From Shewanella maritima (lineage in GTDB: Bacteria > Pseudomonadota > Gammaproteobacteria > Enterobacterales > Shewanellaceae), in assembly GCF_004295345.1 (NCBI RefSeq), contig NZ_CP036200.1, positions 1 through 64,000 of the forward strand: a DNA stretch of 64,000 nucleotides, in the 5' to 3' direction. Under the pieces are notes generated by a model. That model ran no database searches and had not been told where the DNA came from. It saw nothing but the letters and a program-made list of their open reading frames with translations. Below, piece after piece: positions 33,587 to 45,040 of this stretch. Numbering within the stretch: the stretch's first letter is position 1; the number at the start of each line of letters is the position of its first letter. The position numbers were made by a program, and so were the translations under genes.

Positions 33587-33704
33587 GTTACATATTACAT
33601 TGGATGTAAATGTATACGTGTTACATATAACATGTCAATAGTAACTTGTAACTTGTGACGTAATTCCTATGATCAGAGTACGACTAAACATTGTGTTAAA
33701 ATAA

Positions 33705-33887
33705 ATGGCTAAATTAATATCAACGGTAAGAGTTAAACCAAAGCACGCAGAAGCGCTAAAGGAAAAGGCGTACGACCTAACGGTCGAAACAAAGGAAGTC
33801 GTATCTGAAGCAGAGATAATCCACTTCATTCTCGAAAGAGAAATAGAAAAAGTATCAGTGGAAGACTGGCTAAAAAAACAGGATTAG
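33705..33887 (+). CDS. Small rep-divergent regulator (copy 3)
   Basis: Same as at 20081-20263. Confidence 0.65.
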   Translation: MAKLISTVRVKPKHAEALKEKAYDLTVETKEVVSEAEIIHFILEREIEKVSVEDWLKKQD

Positions 33888-34101
33888 TCCCACGAATGGG
33901 ACAAAAGTGCAGTATTACAGGTACTGCACTTTTTCTTCGTACCCCAAAACATGGTTTTGCCTACGGCCGTTAAACTTCGTTTGGAGTCCATAACGTGATC
34001 GTTAAAAGAGTCTGGCAGAGCGAAAAACTACAGCTGCAAAAAGCGCAGCAGCTTACAAGCGCCCGCTCCGCTCAGCATCAAACCTACGGTTTAATAATCC
34101 C

Positions 34102-34470
34102 TTAATCATCGAAACCAACCCAATCTTCGTTATCCTCCATAGAATCAATAAGTTCATCAGTGGGACTTAAAAGATGAGCGTTAGCAGTCTTAAAGTTATC
34201 AATAAGAGTAACGGAATTAATTGCAGCTCGTTGATTAGTTAACGCAAACGCTAAAAGAAAAGCGCTATCTTGGCCAAGTTCGAGCGCGGCCGTCTCGGCC
34301 ATAGACGTTAAGTTACGTAAAGATGCTTCATTATGTTGCTTATAGCATTTGATTAAAGACTTAACTGCATGCTCAGCACCAAGAGGAACGCGAACGCCTT
34401 TAGTCGGTTCGGCAACCTTAGAACCTTTAGGGCGACCAGCACCCTTTCTTACGCCACCATGATTAGACAT
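34102..34470 (-). CDS. GRPKGS-motif phage protein (copy 3)
   Basis: Same as at 20478-20846. Confidence 0.65.
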   Translation of the reverse strand: MSNHGGVRKGAGRPKGSKVAEPTKGVRVPLGAEHAVKSLIKCYKQHNEASLRNLTSMAETAALELGQDSAFLLAFALTNQRAAINSVTLIDNFKTANAHLLSPTDELIDSMEDNEDWVGFDD

Positions 34471-34684
34471 GAAAAGTATCTCCAACAAACTTAACAATAG
34501 CCTTGCGAGCGTCTGTAGCGCTGATTTCGCGGTCACAGCGATAGCGTAGAGAGATATCAGAGTAAAAACCTGAAACAATCACTGTATCAGTACCCTTCTC
34601 CCAAAAGAACTCGATATCTTTGAAACTACAAAAAACGCAAGACTTAGTGTTTTCAACAAAGTTTAAATCAGATTGCTTAGCCAT
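34463..34684 (-). CDS. 73-residue unknown protein (copy 3)
   Basis: Same as at 20839-21060. Confidence 0.6.
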   Translation of the reverse strand: MAKQSDLNFVENTKSCVFCSFKDIEFFWEKGTDTVIVSGFYSDISLRYRCDREISATDARKAIVKFVGDTFHV

Positions 34685-34842
34685 AACGTTATCTCTCTTG
34701 ATTGTTTGTATACATTTAATTATAGAGACTCTTGATTAATTGTCAACATTTAATCAATAGAAAACATGATTATTTGTATACTTTTTATCAATTATGGATA
34801 CCCGTACATAATAAAAAACCCCACCGAATTGGCAGGGTTTGA

Positions 34843-34946
34843 ACTTCGCACAATGTGATTATGTTACGTGCGCTTTCAGCGGCCTACGCCACTGGCGATT
34901 ATGCTACGGCAAACACTCAACATAATCTGATTTTATTGTGCGCAGT
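34843..34946. other. Folded attP, copy 3/4 junction
   Basis: Same paired inverted dif-like sites as at 21219-21322. Confidence 0.8.
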
Positions 34947-35178
34947 TTTATATTGGCGCCAAAACAACAAAACCCATCATTAGATGGGTTCTGAAGAGAT
35001 CTTTAGTTTGACGAGCTGCATTGTTTACGCCAGTGACAAGGTTCTATGCCTACCATTCCATTTAAGTCAGTTACCATATACAGCTATAAGGCACTTAACC
35101 GATTCGCCCAGGTCATTTAGTTTAGCGACTCCGTATTGGTCAATTACAGTAGATCAGACAAAATAAATAATGTCAACG

Positions 35179-35206
35179 AATAAACATAAATTTCATTGTG
35201 CGCAGT
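35179..35206 (+). other. Internal dif-like site, copy 4
   Basis: Same sequence as the site at 14743-14770. Confidence 0.7.
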
Positions 35207-35319
35207 TAGCTCAATAAGTACTTGATACAACACGCTAGCAATAACAGCTTAAGCAAGATACTTACAAGCAGCTCTACAGCCTCTAGCGATAAACGTAAAC
35301 CAGTGTCTTTGTTAGGCAT
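35206..35319 (-). CDS. 37-residue membrane peptide after Zot (copy 4)
   Basis: Same as the frame at 14770-14883. Confidence 0.55.
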   Translation of the reverse strand: MPNKDTGLRLSLEAVELLVSILLKLLLLACCIKYLLS

Positions 35320-35320
35320 A

Positions 35321-36507
35321 TCAATCCTTAAATGGAGCAAGAATTTTATCTAATGGTTGTTCGCCGCTTTCGCTAGGCGCAGAGACCTCACGGCTCTGAG
35401 CCGTCGCTTCAATCGGTCGACCTGCATTGCATGTAATGTAAATGCTCTCAGAATCTTTAATTAAGTTAGCACGGCACTCATTAATGTAACGTACGCGATA
35501 GCCGTGATGCTCAGGATAAACAACAGCATTATTTGATTCGAACACATAATCAAAGCTTTTTGTTGATTTAACTGAAGCAGTAATAAACACACCATCAAGT
35601 GGGTGTTTGGGTTTCAATTCAGCAACCGACTCTTTTACAGACTCAGGAACGCTAGCACTCGCTTCAACTTCTTCAGCGGGTAAAAACATCCAAGACAATA
35701 CACCCGCAACTATTGCCCCAGTGAAAAAGGCCGGACGGTTCTTTTCGGGGCGACCTGCTTGGTCTGACTCGTTAAATCTACGGGTCTGATGTTCGGTATC
35801 ATTTGTATATCTCCCATATATGTACCAAGACGGCAACACAGTGCAAACGCCTTGAATGTCTGAATCCTTTTCAAATATTTGGCATGTATTGTATGCGTTA
35901 TAAAGCTCAGCACCTTGGTAATACCAAGTATCAACCGTATGCATACCAGCTGACGTTTTATATTTAACGTTACCCACGTGAACCTTAGGCGGCTTAATCT
36001 CTTTCTTGCCTAATGCCTTAGACCATTCACCAAGAATGGGCATCTTCATACGGTCGGTACGCTGACAATAAACAACATGCTCACCAAGCGCATCCCTAGC
36101 CTGTTTATCTAGCATTTCTTCATCTTGAACAATTAAAAGTACATGCCAACCTTGCTTGCGCAAGTGAACAACTTTTTTAACCATGTTGCCACGATCTGAA
36201 TTGCGATAATCACGCGAGTTAAGCCAAACAGCACCCTCATCAAGTACCATGAGCCCAGCTTCATCATCATTAAACTTGCCTTTTAAAACGCCGTCATAAC
36301 CAACACCACACGCATCCAAATCATTAGCGGTTGGTAATCAGGTACTCGCATTACACGAGCGCTCTTGTCGTCTTTATCTGTGAGATACTCCATGAATAAA
36401 TCCATGTTTGTCACAATACGAGAACCGCGATCTAAATACATTTTGATTCTTGATACAGCAATCAACGATTTACCACCGCCAAGAACGCCCGTTACGATAT
36501 AAATCAT
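35321..36507 (-). pseudogene. zot: Zot-like gene with frameshift (copy 4)
   Basis: One G lost near 36333 breaks the frame after about residue 58. The remainder (35321-36319) is unchanged relative to copy 1. Likely a consensus error. Confidence 0.85.
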
Positions 36508-36848
36508 TTGGCTATCTCTATTTTCAAACCAACAACTTTCATCGTCATATCATATGTAATTAGGCTTGCATGAAAGCCAACAACCAACCCAATGCAGTGA
36601 TTGATATTGCTAGGTAAAAAATACAAACCCGTCATTACATCAGCAGACATGCCATTAATTGCAGCATTAAGCGCAGTAGAAAACGCCAACACAACCGCAG
36701 CTGTCGCAGTGGCCATGACAGCAAGTGCAGCAAGTATCACCCCGACTTTGACCGTTACTTTAGACAAAATCCATGTGACAGCTGAGGTAACAAAACCACC
36801 AATCATCGTTGCCAAAGCGGGTAAGCCTATAATTGCAGGTAACGGCAT
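36504..36848 (-). CDS. pVI-like minor coat protein (copy 4)
   Basis: Same as at 16069-16413. Confidence 0.8.
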   Translation of the reverse strand: MPLPAIIGLPALATMIGGFVTSAVTWILSKVTVKVGVILAALAVMATATAAVVLAFSTALNAAINGMSADVMTGLYFLPSNINHCIGLVVGFHASLITYDMTMKVVGLKIEIAK

Positions 36849-38226
36849 TAGTTCTTACTCCTTGTAAATCGGTTACTAAACACATGGAAAATGTAAAACG
36901 CAGTGAGACCATAGAAGAACGTGGCCATGAGCGAGCGAACAATATCCGCAGCTGGACATATGTCTATTGCAAACAGACTAAAATCAATAGCAGTACAAGA
37001 ACCAACCGGAGGGAAAATATTTTTTAAGACATCGAAAACGGAACCATCAAAAGCATCGAGATAACCATCAAAAAGACCATCTTCGTGCAGCTTTGCCTCT
37101 TCATCTAATGCAGCATTTAACTTGTCTGTGACGTCACCAACCATTGCGTCACCATCAGGCATAGGCGATTCATCAATCAACATACCTGCGGCCTCTTTCA
37201 TACCGTTGATTAGACGCTCATAGTCAAGCACAAATGAGCCACCTGACCCGCCATTGTTACCACCGTTCTCACCACCATTATCATCACAGTTTTCACCTGT
37301 ACATGGTTCGGGTCTGGGTCGGGCTCTTCCTCTTTGGCTTTACAAGTCGGTGATTCGGGATTTTTAGTGCAGTCCAATTCTGGCGGTTCGCAGCCCTCGC
37401 CTGTGCATGGCGTTTCACGAAAGCAAACAAATTGATTATTCACATAACCACAACCATCAGCACAAACGCCTTGCGCATTACACTCGACAGATGGGTCGGC
37501 GCTACACATGAAACCAGTACCATTAGCAACACACTGTTCGTCACCCGGTTGCTGTTGATTAGCATCGGGTCATAATCTGGCACATCACTATCGCCAAAAC
37601 AGTTAATTTCTAAGTCTGGCTCGTAGTAATGCCATTCGCCATTAGACACCATCTGAAAGCCACAGCTGGCACCGTTATTATCGTTAGTAACACAGACCTG
37701 TAATGACGTATTACCCGCCATTGGCATAACCGTGCCATCGGTGGCAAGTGAACCGCAATTTGATGCGCTATCTAACTCATTAGGTTCATAACAACGGTCA
37801 ATTTCACCATCGCCAGTTGAATCGTAACTATAGGAATAATTCGGGTTTGTTTCAGGGGGCATGAGCTTTCTGATATATCTTCTTGTTTGAATGCGTGACC
37901 GACTTTTTGGTCATACTTCCACGTCCCATCTGACCATGTAACAGCGCAATGCCAAAAGACTTCATTGGGTGTACTTGTATTTGCAGTACATTCGCCCAAG
38001 AATCGCCCCACAAGTTAATTGAGTTTTTACCTTGGTCGCGACACGCCTCTAAATCCATGATTTTCGCAGGAAACGAATTAAATGCGCCACAAAGCCATTG
38101 CTCGGTAATATCTTTCTGTGGCGATTCATAACTCGCAGTATCATAAATCGTTGTCGCCTGTACTATAGACGACAAAAGGGCTGAAATCAGCCCGAGAACT
38201 AATAACAGCCCTTTCATCATTACCAC
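36848..38226 (-). pseudogene. pIII-like gene with four frameshifts (copy 4)
   Basis: Single-base losses near 37310, 37567, 37857 and 37995, each in a G/C run, fragment the gene. Between the breaks the protein is that of 23225-24607. Confidence 0.85.
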
Positions 38227-38229
38227 CTA

Positions 38230-38435
38230 TTAAGTTGAGCGACCTAGGAACTTCTTCGCTAGCTTCATAATAAGCAGTGGCTTTTGGATTGCTAAGAACA
38301 GCACCATAGCCGCAGCAGCAAACAGACCTACAGTGACACCAATTTCCGTGAAGATTTCAGTGCCATCGGTATTAGCCATTGCTGACCCATAAAACCAACC
38401 ATCAAAATGGTTGCTGCAGTTGCTTTTTTAAACAT
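38230..38435 (-). pseudogene. Major coat gene with frameshift (copy 4)
   Basis: One C missing from a four-C run near 38387, within the signal-peptide part of the gene at 17798-18004. Probably a consensus error. Confidence 0.8.
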
Positions 38436-38445
38436 ACATATTTCC

Positions 38446-38595
38446 TTATGTAGACACACCTAAAAACACGCGTAATGCGTATTGCTTCATACCAAGCGCA
38501 AAACCAATACATGCTATACAGAGGTAATAGCTTGCGCTGGCAAGTACAATGCCTTTATCTACCAAGCCCCAAAAATCGTGTTCGATTATTTCCAT
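38446..38595 (-). CDS. 49-residue minor coat candidate (copy 4)
   Basis: Same as at 18015-18164. Confidence 0.6.
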   Translation of the reverse strand: MEIIEHDFWGLVDKGIVLASASYYLCIACIGFALGMKQYALRVFLGVST

Positions 38596-38690
38596 GACTG
38601 ACCTATTCCATACGAAATCAGAAAAGTGAGAATCGATGTAAAACCGATAAACAGTGATATAGAGAGCGTTAAAAACGTACTAATATCCAT
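38586..38690 (-). CDS. 34-residue pVII/pIX-like protein (copy 4)
   Basis: Same as at 18155-18259. Confidence 0.62.
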   Translation of the reverse strand: MDISTFLTLSISLFIGFTSILTFLISYGIGQSWK

Positions 38691-38793
38691 GCTTTCTACG
38701 ACCCTTGCAGCTGTAATAGATAACAGCAAATGTAAAAAGGCCACCGAACGCAAAGCTAGTGACAGAGAGAAAAATCGCGTCCAGTGGCAACAT
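38680..38793 (-). CDS. 37-residue pVII/pIX-like protein (copy 4)
   Basis: Same as at 18249-18362. Confidence 0.62.
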   Translation of the reverse strand: MLPLDAIFLSVTSFAFGGLFTFAVIYYSCKGRRKHGY

Positions 38794-38795
38794 AT

Positions 38796-38951
38796 CTAGA
38801 CCTTTAAGGCTGATTTGACAGCCTTTGCAAGTTTTGTTTGTGGATACCCAAAGTAAGATAAATCAGCAAAATCAACGTTCGTTTTCTGCGTAGATTCAAA
38901 GCGAATTACCTCACCAGACTTGCTTTTGACATAAACAGTTAACATCGTCAT
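38796..38951 (-). CDS. 51-residue unknown protein (copy 4)
   Basis: Same as at 18365-18520. Confidence 0.6.
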   Translation of the reverse strand: MTMLTVYVKSKSGEVIRFESTQKTNVDFADLSYFGYPQTKLAKAVKSALKV

Positions 38952-39302
38952 TTATGCCGCCTTAACAGACTTGCGTACTTCACCGTACGGGTCTGCTAAA
39001 TTTGCATCGATAATCTTTGAATCACGCTGGAAGTTGTATTCAACATTCACGCGACCATTGAACTCATTACCCGAAGCCCAAACTTCAACATAGACTTCCT
39101 TACCAACAAGCGGTGCTGCCATGCGCTCAACTTCTGCGCGTGTTTGGTCGTTGTATCGAACGTCAACAATACGTTTCTCTGGTTGACCATATTTGTTGGT
39201 GAAACTTGAAGAAATGCCGAGGTTATAACCGTAAACTTTGCCAGCCTTGCTGGTCAGCGTTTGGAAACCCTCTACGACACCTTGAACGAATAACTTAGCC
39301 AT
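38952..39302 (-). CDS. ssDNA-binding protein candidate (copy 4)
   Basis: Same as at 18521-18871. Confidence 0.7.
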   Translation of the reverse strand: MAKLFVQGVVEGFQTLTSKAGKVYGYNLGISSSFTNKYGQPEKRIVDVRYNDQTRAEVERMAAPLVGKEVYVEVWASGNEFNGRVNVEYNFQRDSKIIDANLADPYGEVRKSVKAA

Positions 39303-39304
39303 AA

Positions 39305-40393
39305 TTAAGACACCTTTTTTAGTACATAACCCACATGGGTTTTATCGGAAGTTGGATCTAAAACAAGACCCTCATTAAAAGCCCAAGCAGGCGTTGATAC
39401 AGGCTTGGCCTCAAGAACTTTAAGAAGTGGTACAACGTTGGTTTGATTCGGTTGGTCACATGACATATTGATGTCAATGTCATGCTCTAATAATTCTTTG
39501 CGTTGACGATAAAAAGTCGTTCGAGGAAGCAACGTTTTCAAGTCATGGCCTTGCGTCCAAAGCATATAAGTTGATTGCAATTTGCGCGGCAAATTAAGCG
39601 CTGAGCTATCTGTTAGTGTCACGTTCTTAGACATTTCAAGCCTCCCGAGATAGGCGTTGTATAATTCTTCAATTCGCTCGGGCGTTAAATCGGCACCCTG
39701 TTTTATTTCTAATTTGGCTAACTCCATACCACGGAGTACCAATTCAATCCTGAGCTTTGACTCAGCCCATTTAGGTATTTTTGTATTTTTAAGTTCATCG
39801 GGTAATTGGTGTTTTTTACCCGAGTTGATTTCGTCATATTTGCAGTAGGCTTTAATTGCCCAACGGCGTGAATTCTGACCCCAATAAACAGTGCCACCCT
39901 TGCTAGTTGGGCGACCATGACGGGTTTTAGATTTAAGCTCGGCAGCTTTCAACCAGCTACGAACAGAAAGAAGATTGTCGAGTTCAAACGACTCATTAAT
40001 ATCAATGCGAGTAATACGATAGTGACCACGTTGAACAGCCCAAAATTCTTGGTCTGTGTAGTCAATTTGGAGATAGCCCGTGATTACCTTGAACGTGCGA
40101 GATACAAGCGGTAGTAAATGATTAATGCCAAAGACATTGTGACCTTGCGTGAACTTTGACGGGTTACCGTCAATTTGAAGATGTGTCGCTTTGCCCTGCC
40201 CGTTCGAACCTAACGAACGAATAGATATTGAAGATTCATAAGACCCTGCTTGAATGCGATTTCTGCAAACTGTTTCATACTCGATTTCACCGTCAGCCTT
40301 GACCTTGATAAAGCGGTCAGATGCTATCGGTTCATGCTCAAGCGCGATTTCTACAGTAGCCCAATCAATCATGCTTACGTCGTCCTGTGACAT
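39305..40393 (-). CDS. Replication initiator (copy 4)
   Basis: Same as at 18874-19962. Confidence 0.88.
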   Translation of the reverse strand: MSQDDVSMIDWATVEIALEHEPIASDRFIKVKADGEIEYETVCRNRIQAGSYESSISIRSLGSNGQGKATHLQIDGNPSKFTQGHNVFGINHLLPLVSRTFKVITGYLQIDYTDQEFWAVQRGHYRITRIDINESFELDNLLSVRSWLKAAELKSKTRHGRPTSKGGTVYWGQNSRRWAIKAYCKYDEINSGKKHQLPDELKNTKIPKWAESKLRIELVLRGMELAKLEIKQGADLTPERIEELYNAYLGRLEMSKNVTLTDSSALNLPRKLQSTYMLWTQGHDLKTLLPRTTFYRQRKELLEHDIDINMSCDQPNQTNVVPLLKVLEAKPVSTPAWAFNEGLVLDPTSDKTHVGYVLKKVS

Positions 40394-40511
40394 GTTACAT
40401 ATTACATTGGATGTAAATGTATACGTGTTACATATAACATGTCAATAGTAACTTGTAACTTGTGACGTAATTCCTATGATCAGAGTACGACTAAACATTG
40501 TGTTAAAATAA

Positions 40512-40694
40512 ATGGCTAAATTAATATCAACGGTAAGAGTTAAACCAAAGCACGCAGAAGCGCTAAAGGAAAAGGCGTACGACCTAACGGTCGAAACAAA
40601 GGAAGTCGTATCTGAAGCAGAGATAATCCACTTCATTCTCGAAAGAGAAATAGAAAAAGTATCAGTGGAAGACTGGCTAAAAAAACAGGATTAG
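40512..40694 (+). CDS. Small rep-divergent regulator (copy 4)
   Basis: Same as at 20081-20263. Confidence 0.65.
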   Translation: MAKLISTVRVKPKHAEALKEKAYDLTVETKEVVSEAEIIHFILEREIEKVSVEDWLKKQD

Positions 40695-40908
40695 TCCCAC
40701 GAATGGGACAAAAGTGCAGTATTACAGGTACTGCACTTTTTCTTCGTACCCCAAAACATGGTTTTGCCTACGGCCGTTAAACTTCGTTTGGAGTCCATAA
40801 CGTGATCGTTAAAAGAGTCTGGCAGAGCGAAAAACTACAGCTGCAAAAAGCGCAGCAGCTTACAAGCGCCCGCTCCGCTCAGCATCAAACCTACGGTTTA
40901 ATAATCCC

Positions 40909-41277
40909 TTAATCATCGAAACCAACCCAATCTTCGTTATCCTCCATAGAATCAATAAGTTCATCAGTGGGACTTAAAAGATGAGCGTTAGCAGTCTTAA
41001 AGTTATCAATAAGAGTAACGGAATTAATTGCAGCTCGTTGATTAGTTAACGCAAACGCTAAAAGAAAAGCGCTATCTTGGCCAAGTTCGAGCGCGGCCGT
41101 CTCGGCCATAGACGTTAAGTTACGTAAAGATGCTTCATTATGTTGCTTATAGCATTTGATTAAAGACTTAACTGCATGCTCAGCACCAAGAGGAACGCGA
41201 ACGCCTTTAGTCGGTTCGGCAACCTTAGAACCTTTAGGGCGACCAGCACCCTTTCTTACGCCACCATGATTAGACAT
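40909..41277 (-). CDS. GRPKGS-motif phage protein (copy 4)
   Basis: Same as at 20478-20846. Confidence 0.65.
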   Translation of the reverse strand: MSNHGGVRKGAGRPKGSKVAEPTKGVRVPLGAEHAVKSLIKCYKQHNEASLRNLTSMAETAALELGQDSAFLLAFALTNQRAAINSVTLIDNFKTANAHLLSPTDELIDSMEDNEDWVGFDD

Positions 41278-41491
41278 GAAAAGTATCTCCAACAAACTTA
41301 ACAATAGCCTTGCGAGCGTCTGTAGCGCTGATTTCGCGGTCACAGCGATAGCGTAGAGAGATATCAGAGTAAAAACCTGAAACAATCACTGTATCAGTAC
41401 CCTTCTCCCAAAAGAACTCGATATCTTTGAAACTACAAAAAACGCAAGACTTAGTGTTTTCAACAAAGTTTAAATCAGATTGCTTAGCCAT
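41270..41491 (-). CDS. 73-residue unknown protein (copy 4)
   Basis: Same as at 20839-21060. Confidence 0.6.
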   Translation of the reverse strand: MAKQSDLNFVENTKSCVFCSFKDIEFFWEKGTDTVIVSGFYSDISLRYRCDREISATDARKAIVKFVGDTFHV

Positions 41492-41649
41492 AACGTTATC
41501 TCTCTTGATTGTTTGTATACATTTAATTATAGAGACTCTTGATTAATTGTCAACATTTAATCAATAGAAAACATGATTATTTGTATACTTTTTATCAATT
41601 ATGGATACCCGTACATAATAAAAAACCCCACCGAATTGGCAGGGTTTGA

Positions 41650-41753
41650 ACTTCGCACAATGTGATTATGTTACGTGCGCTTTCAGCGGCCTACGCCACT
41701 GGCGATTATGCTACGGCAAACACTCAACATAATCTGATTTTATTGTGCGCAGT
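41650..41753. other. Folded attP, copy 4/5 junction
   Basis: Same paired inverted dif-like sites as at 21219-21322. Confidence 0.8.
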
Positions 41754-41985
41754 TTTATATTGGCGCCAAAACAACAAAACCCATCATTAGATGGGTTCTG
41801 AAGAGATCTTTAGTTTGACGAGCTGCATTGTTTACGCCAGTGACAAGGTTCTATGCCTACCATTCCATTTAAGTCAGTTACCATATACAGCTATAAGGCA
41901 CTTAACCGATTCGCCCAGGTCATTTAGTTTAGCGACTCCGTATTGGTCAATTACAGTAGATCAGACAAAATAAATAATGTCAACG

Positions 41986-42013
41986 AATAAACATAAATTT
42001 CATTGTGCGCAGT
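41986..42013 (+). other. Internal dif-like site, copy 5
   Basis: Same sequence as the site at 14743-14770. Confidence 0.7.
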
Positions 42014-42126
42014 TAGCTCAATAAGTACTTGATACAACACGCTAGCAATAACAGCTTAAGCAAGATACTTACAAGCAGCTCTACAGCCTCTAGCGATAAA
42101 CGTAAACCAGTGTCTTTGTTAGGCAT
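42013..42126 (-). CDS. 37-residue membrane peptide after Zot (copy 5)
   Basis: Same as the frame at 14770-14883. Confidence 0.55.
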   Translation of the reverse strand: MPNKDTGLRLSLEAVELLVSILLKLLLLACCIKYLLS

Positions 42127-42127
42127 A

Positions 42128-43315
42128 TCAATCCTTAAATGGAGCAAGAATTTTATCTAATGGTTGTTCGCCGCTTTCGCTAGGCGCAGAGACCTCACGG
42201 CTCTGAGCCGTCGCTTCAATCGGTCGACCTGCATTGCATGTAATGTAAATGCTCTCAGAATCTTTAATTAAGTTAGCACGGCACTCATTAATGTAACGTA
42301 CGCGATAGCCGTGATGCTCAGGATAAACAACAGCATTATTTGATTCGAACACATAATCAAAGCTTTTTGTTGATTTAACTGAAGCAGTAATAAACACACC
42401 ATCAAGTGGGTGTTTGGGTTTCAATTCAGCAACCGACTCTTTTACAGACTCAGGAACGCTAGCACTCGCTTCAACTTCTTCAGCGGGTAAAAACATCCAA
42501 GACAATACACCCGCAACTATTGCCCCAGTGAAAAAGGCCGGACGGTTCTTTTCGGGGCGACCTGCTTGGTCTGACTCGTTAAATCTACGGGTCTGATGTT
42601 CGGTATCATTTGTATATCTCCCATATATGTACCAAGACGGCAACACAGTGCAAACGCCTTGAATGTCTGAATCCTTTTCAAATATTTGGCATGTATTGTA
42701 TGCGTTATAAAGCTCAGCACCTTGGTAATACCAAGTATCAACCGTATGCATACCAGCTGACGTTTTATATTTAACGTTACCCACGTGAACCTTAGGCGGC
42801 TTAATCTCTTTCTTGCCTAATGCCTTAGACCATTCACCAAGAATGGGCATCTTCATACGGTCGGTACGCTGACAATAAACAACATGCTCACCAAGCGCAT
42901 CCCTAGCCTGTTTATCTAGCATTTCTTCATCTTGAACAATTAAAAGTACATGCCAACCTTGCTTGCGCAAGTGAACAACTTTTTTAACCATGTTGCCACG
43001 ATCTGAATTGCGATAATCACGCGAGTTAAGCCAAACAGCACCCTCATCAAGTACCATGAGCCCAGCTTCATCATCATTAAACTTGCCTTTTAAAACGCCG
43101 TCATAACCAACACCACACGCATCCAAATCATTAGCGGTTGGGTAATCAGGTACTCGCATTACACGAGCGCTCTTGTCGTCTTTATCTGTGAGATACTCCA
43201 TGAATAAATCCATGTTTGTCACAATACGAGAACCGCGATCTAAATACATTTTGATTCTTGATACAGCAATCAACGATTTACCACCGCCAAGAACGCCCGT
43301 TACGATATAAATCAT
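42128..43315 (-). CDS. zot: Zot-like assembly ATPase (copy 5)
   Basis: Same 395-residue protein as at 14885-16072; intact. Confidence 0.92.
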   Translation of the reverse strand: MIYIVTGVLGGGKSLIAVSRIKMYLDRGSRIVTNMDLFMEYLTDKDDKSARVMRVPDYPTANDLDACGVGYDGVLKGKFNDDEAGLMVLDEGAVWLNSRDYRNSDRGNMVKKVVHLRKQGWHVLLIVQDEEMLDKQARDALGEHVVYCQRTDRMKMPILGEWSKALGKKEIKPPKVHVGNVKYKTSAGMHTVDTWYYQGAELYNAYNTCQIFEKDSDIQGVCTVLPSWYIYGRYTNDTEHQTRRFNESDQAGRPEKNRPAFFTGAIVAGVLSWMFLPAEEVEASASVPESVKESVAELKPKHPLDGVFITASVKSTKSFDYVFESNNAVVYPEHHGYRVRYINECRANLIKDSESIYITCNAGRPIEATAQSREVSAPSESGEQPLDKILAPFKD

Positions 43316-43656
43316 TTGGCTATCTCTATTTTCAAACCAACAACTTTCATCGTCATATCATATGTAATTAGGCTTGCATGAAAGCCAACAACCAACCCAA
43401 TGCAGTGATTGATATTGCTAGGTAAAAAATACAAACCCGTCATTACATCAGCAGACATGCCATTAATTGCAGCATTAAGCGCAGTAGAAAACGCCAACAC
43501 AACCGCAGCTGTCGCAGTGGCCATGACAGCAAGTGCAGCAAGTATCACCCCGACTTTGACCGTTACTTTAGACAAAATCCATGTGACAGCTGAGGTAACA
43601 AAACCACCAATCATCGTTGCCAAAGCGGGTAAGCCTATAATTGCAGGTAACGGCAT
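43312..43656 (-). CDS. pVI-like minor coat protein (copy 5)
   Basis: Same as at 16069-16413. Confidence 0.8.
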   Translation of the reverse strand: MPLPAIIGLPALATMIGGFVTSAVTWILSKVTVKVGVILAALAVMATATAAVVLAFSTALNAAINGMSADVMTGLYFLPSNINHCIGLVVGFHASLITYDMTMKVVGLKIEIAK

Positions 43657-45037
43657 TAGTTCTTACTCCTTGTAAATCGGTTACTAAACACATGGAAAAT
43701 GTAAAACGCAGTGAGACCATAGAAGAACGTGGCCATGAGCGAGCGAACAATATCCGCAGCTGGACATATGTCTATTGCAAACAGACTAAAATCAATAGCA
43801 GTACAAGAACCAACCGGAGGGAAAATATTTTTTAAGACATCGAAAACGGAACCATCAAAAGCATCGAGATAACCATCAAAAAGACCATCTTCGTGCAGCT
43901 TTGCCTCTTCATCTAATGCAGCATTTAACTTGTCTGTGACGTCACCAACCATTGCGTCACCATCAGGCATAGGCGATTCATCAATCAACATACCTGCGGC
44001 CTCTTTCATACCGTTGATTAGACGCTCATAGTCAAGCACAAATGAGCCACCTGACCCGCCATTGTTACCACCGTTCTCACCACCATTATCATCACAGTTT
44101 TCACCTGTACATGGTTCGGGGTCTGGGTCGGGCTCTTCCTCTTTGGCTTTACAAGTCGGTGATTCGGGATTTTTAGTGCAGTCCAATTCTGGCGGTTCGC
44201 AGCCCTCGCCTGTGCATGGCGTTTCACGAAAGCAAACAAATTGATTATTCACATAACCACAACCATCAGCACAAACGCCTTGCGCATTACACTCGACAGA
44301 TGGGTCGGCGCTACACATGAAACCAGTACCATTAGCAACACACTGTTCGTCACCCGGTTGCTGTTGATTAGCATCGGGGTCATAATCTGGCACATCACTA
44401 TCGCCAAAACAGTTAATTTCTAAGTCTGGCTCGTAGTAATGCCATTCGCCATTAGACACCATCTGAAAGCCACAGCTGGCACCGTTATTATCGTTAGTAA
44501 CACAGACCTGTAATGACGTATTACCCGCCATTGGCATAACCGTGCCATCGGTGGCAAGTGAACCGCAATTTGATGCGCTATCTAACTCATTAGGTTCATA
44601 ACAACGGTCAATTTCACCATCGCCAGTTGAATCGTAACTATAGGAATAATTCGGGTTTGTTTCAGGGGGCATGAGCTTTCTGATATATCTTCTTGTTTGA
44701 ATGCGTGACCGACTTTTTGGTCATACTTCCACGTCCCATCTGACCATGTAACAGCGCAATGCCAAAAGACTTCATTGGGTGTACTTGTATTTGCAGTACA
44801 TTCGCCCCAAGAATCGCCCCACAAGTTAATTGAGTTTTTACCTTGGTCGCGACACGCCTCTAAATCCATGATTTTCGCAGGAAACGAATTAAATGCGCCA
44901 CAAAGCCATTGCTCGGTAATATCTTTCTGTGGCGATTCATAACTCGCAGTATCATAAATCGTTGTCGCCTGTACTATAGACGACAAAAGGGCTGAAATCA
45001 GCCCGAGAACTAATAACAGCCCTTTCATCATTACCAC
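43656..45037 (-). pseudogene. pIII-like gene, frameshifted at the C-run (copy 5)
   Basis: Five-base run at 44665-44669 instead of six, giving fragments 44582-45037 and 43656-44672. Otherwise as at 23225-24607. Confidence 0.8.
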
Positions 45038-45040
45038 CTA

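Larger units (their letters stand above)
28124..34935 (-). mobile_element. Inovirus prophage, tandem copy 3
   Basis: 6812 bp. pIII is intact, but zot is split by loss of one G in a four-G run near 28935. Confidence 0.93.
34936..41742 (-). mobile_element. Inovirus prophage, tandem copy 4 (six homopolymer deletions)
   Basis: 6807 bp. Six single-base losses, all in G/C runs (near 36333, 37310, 37567, 37857, 37995 and 38387), break zot, pIII and the coat gene. The clustering of errors in one 2-kb stretch suggests low consensus quality here. Confidence 0.92.
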
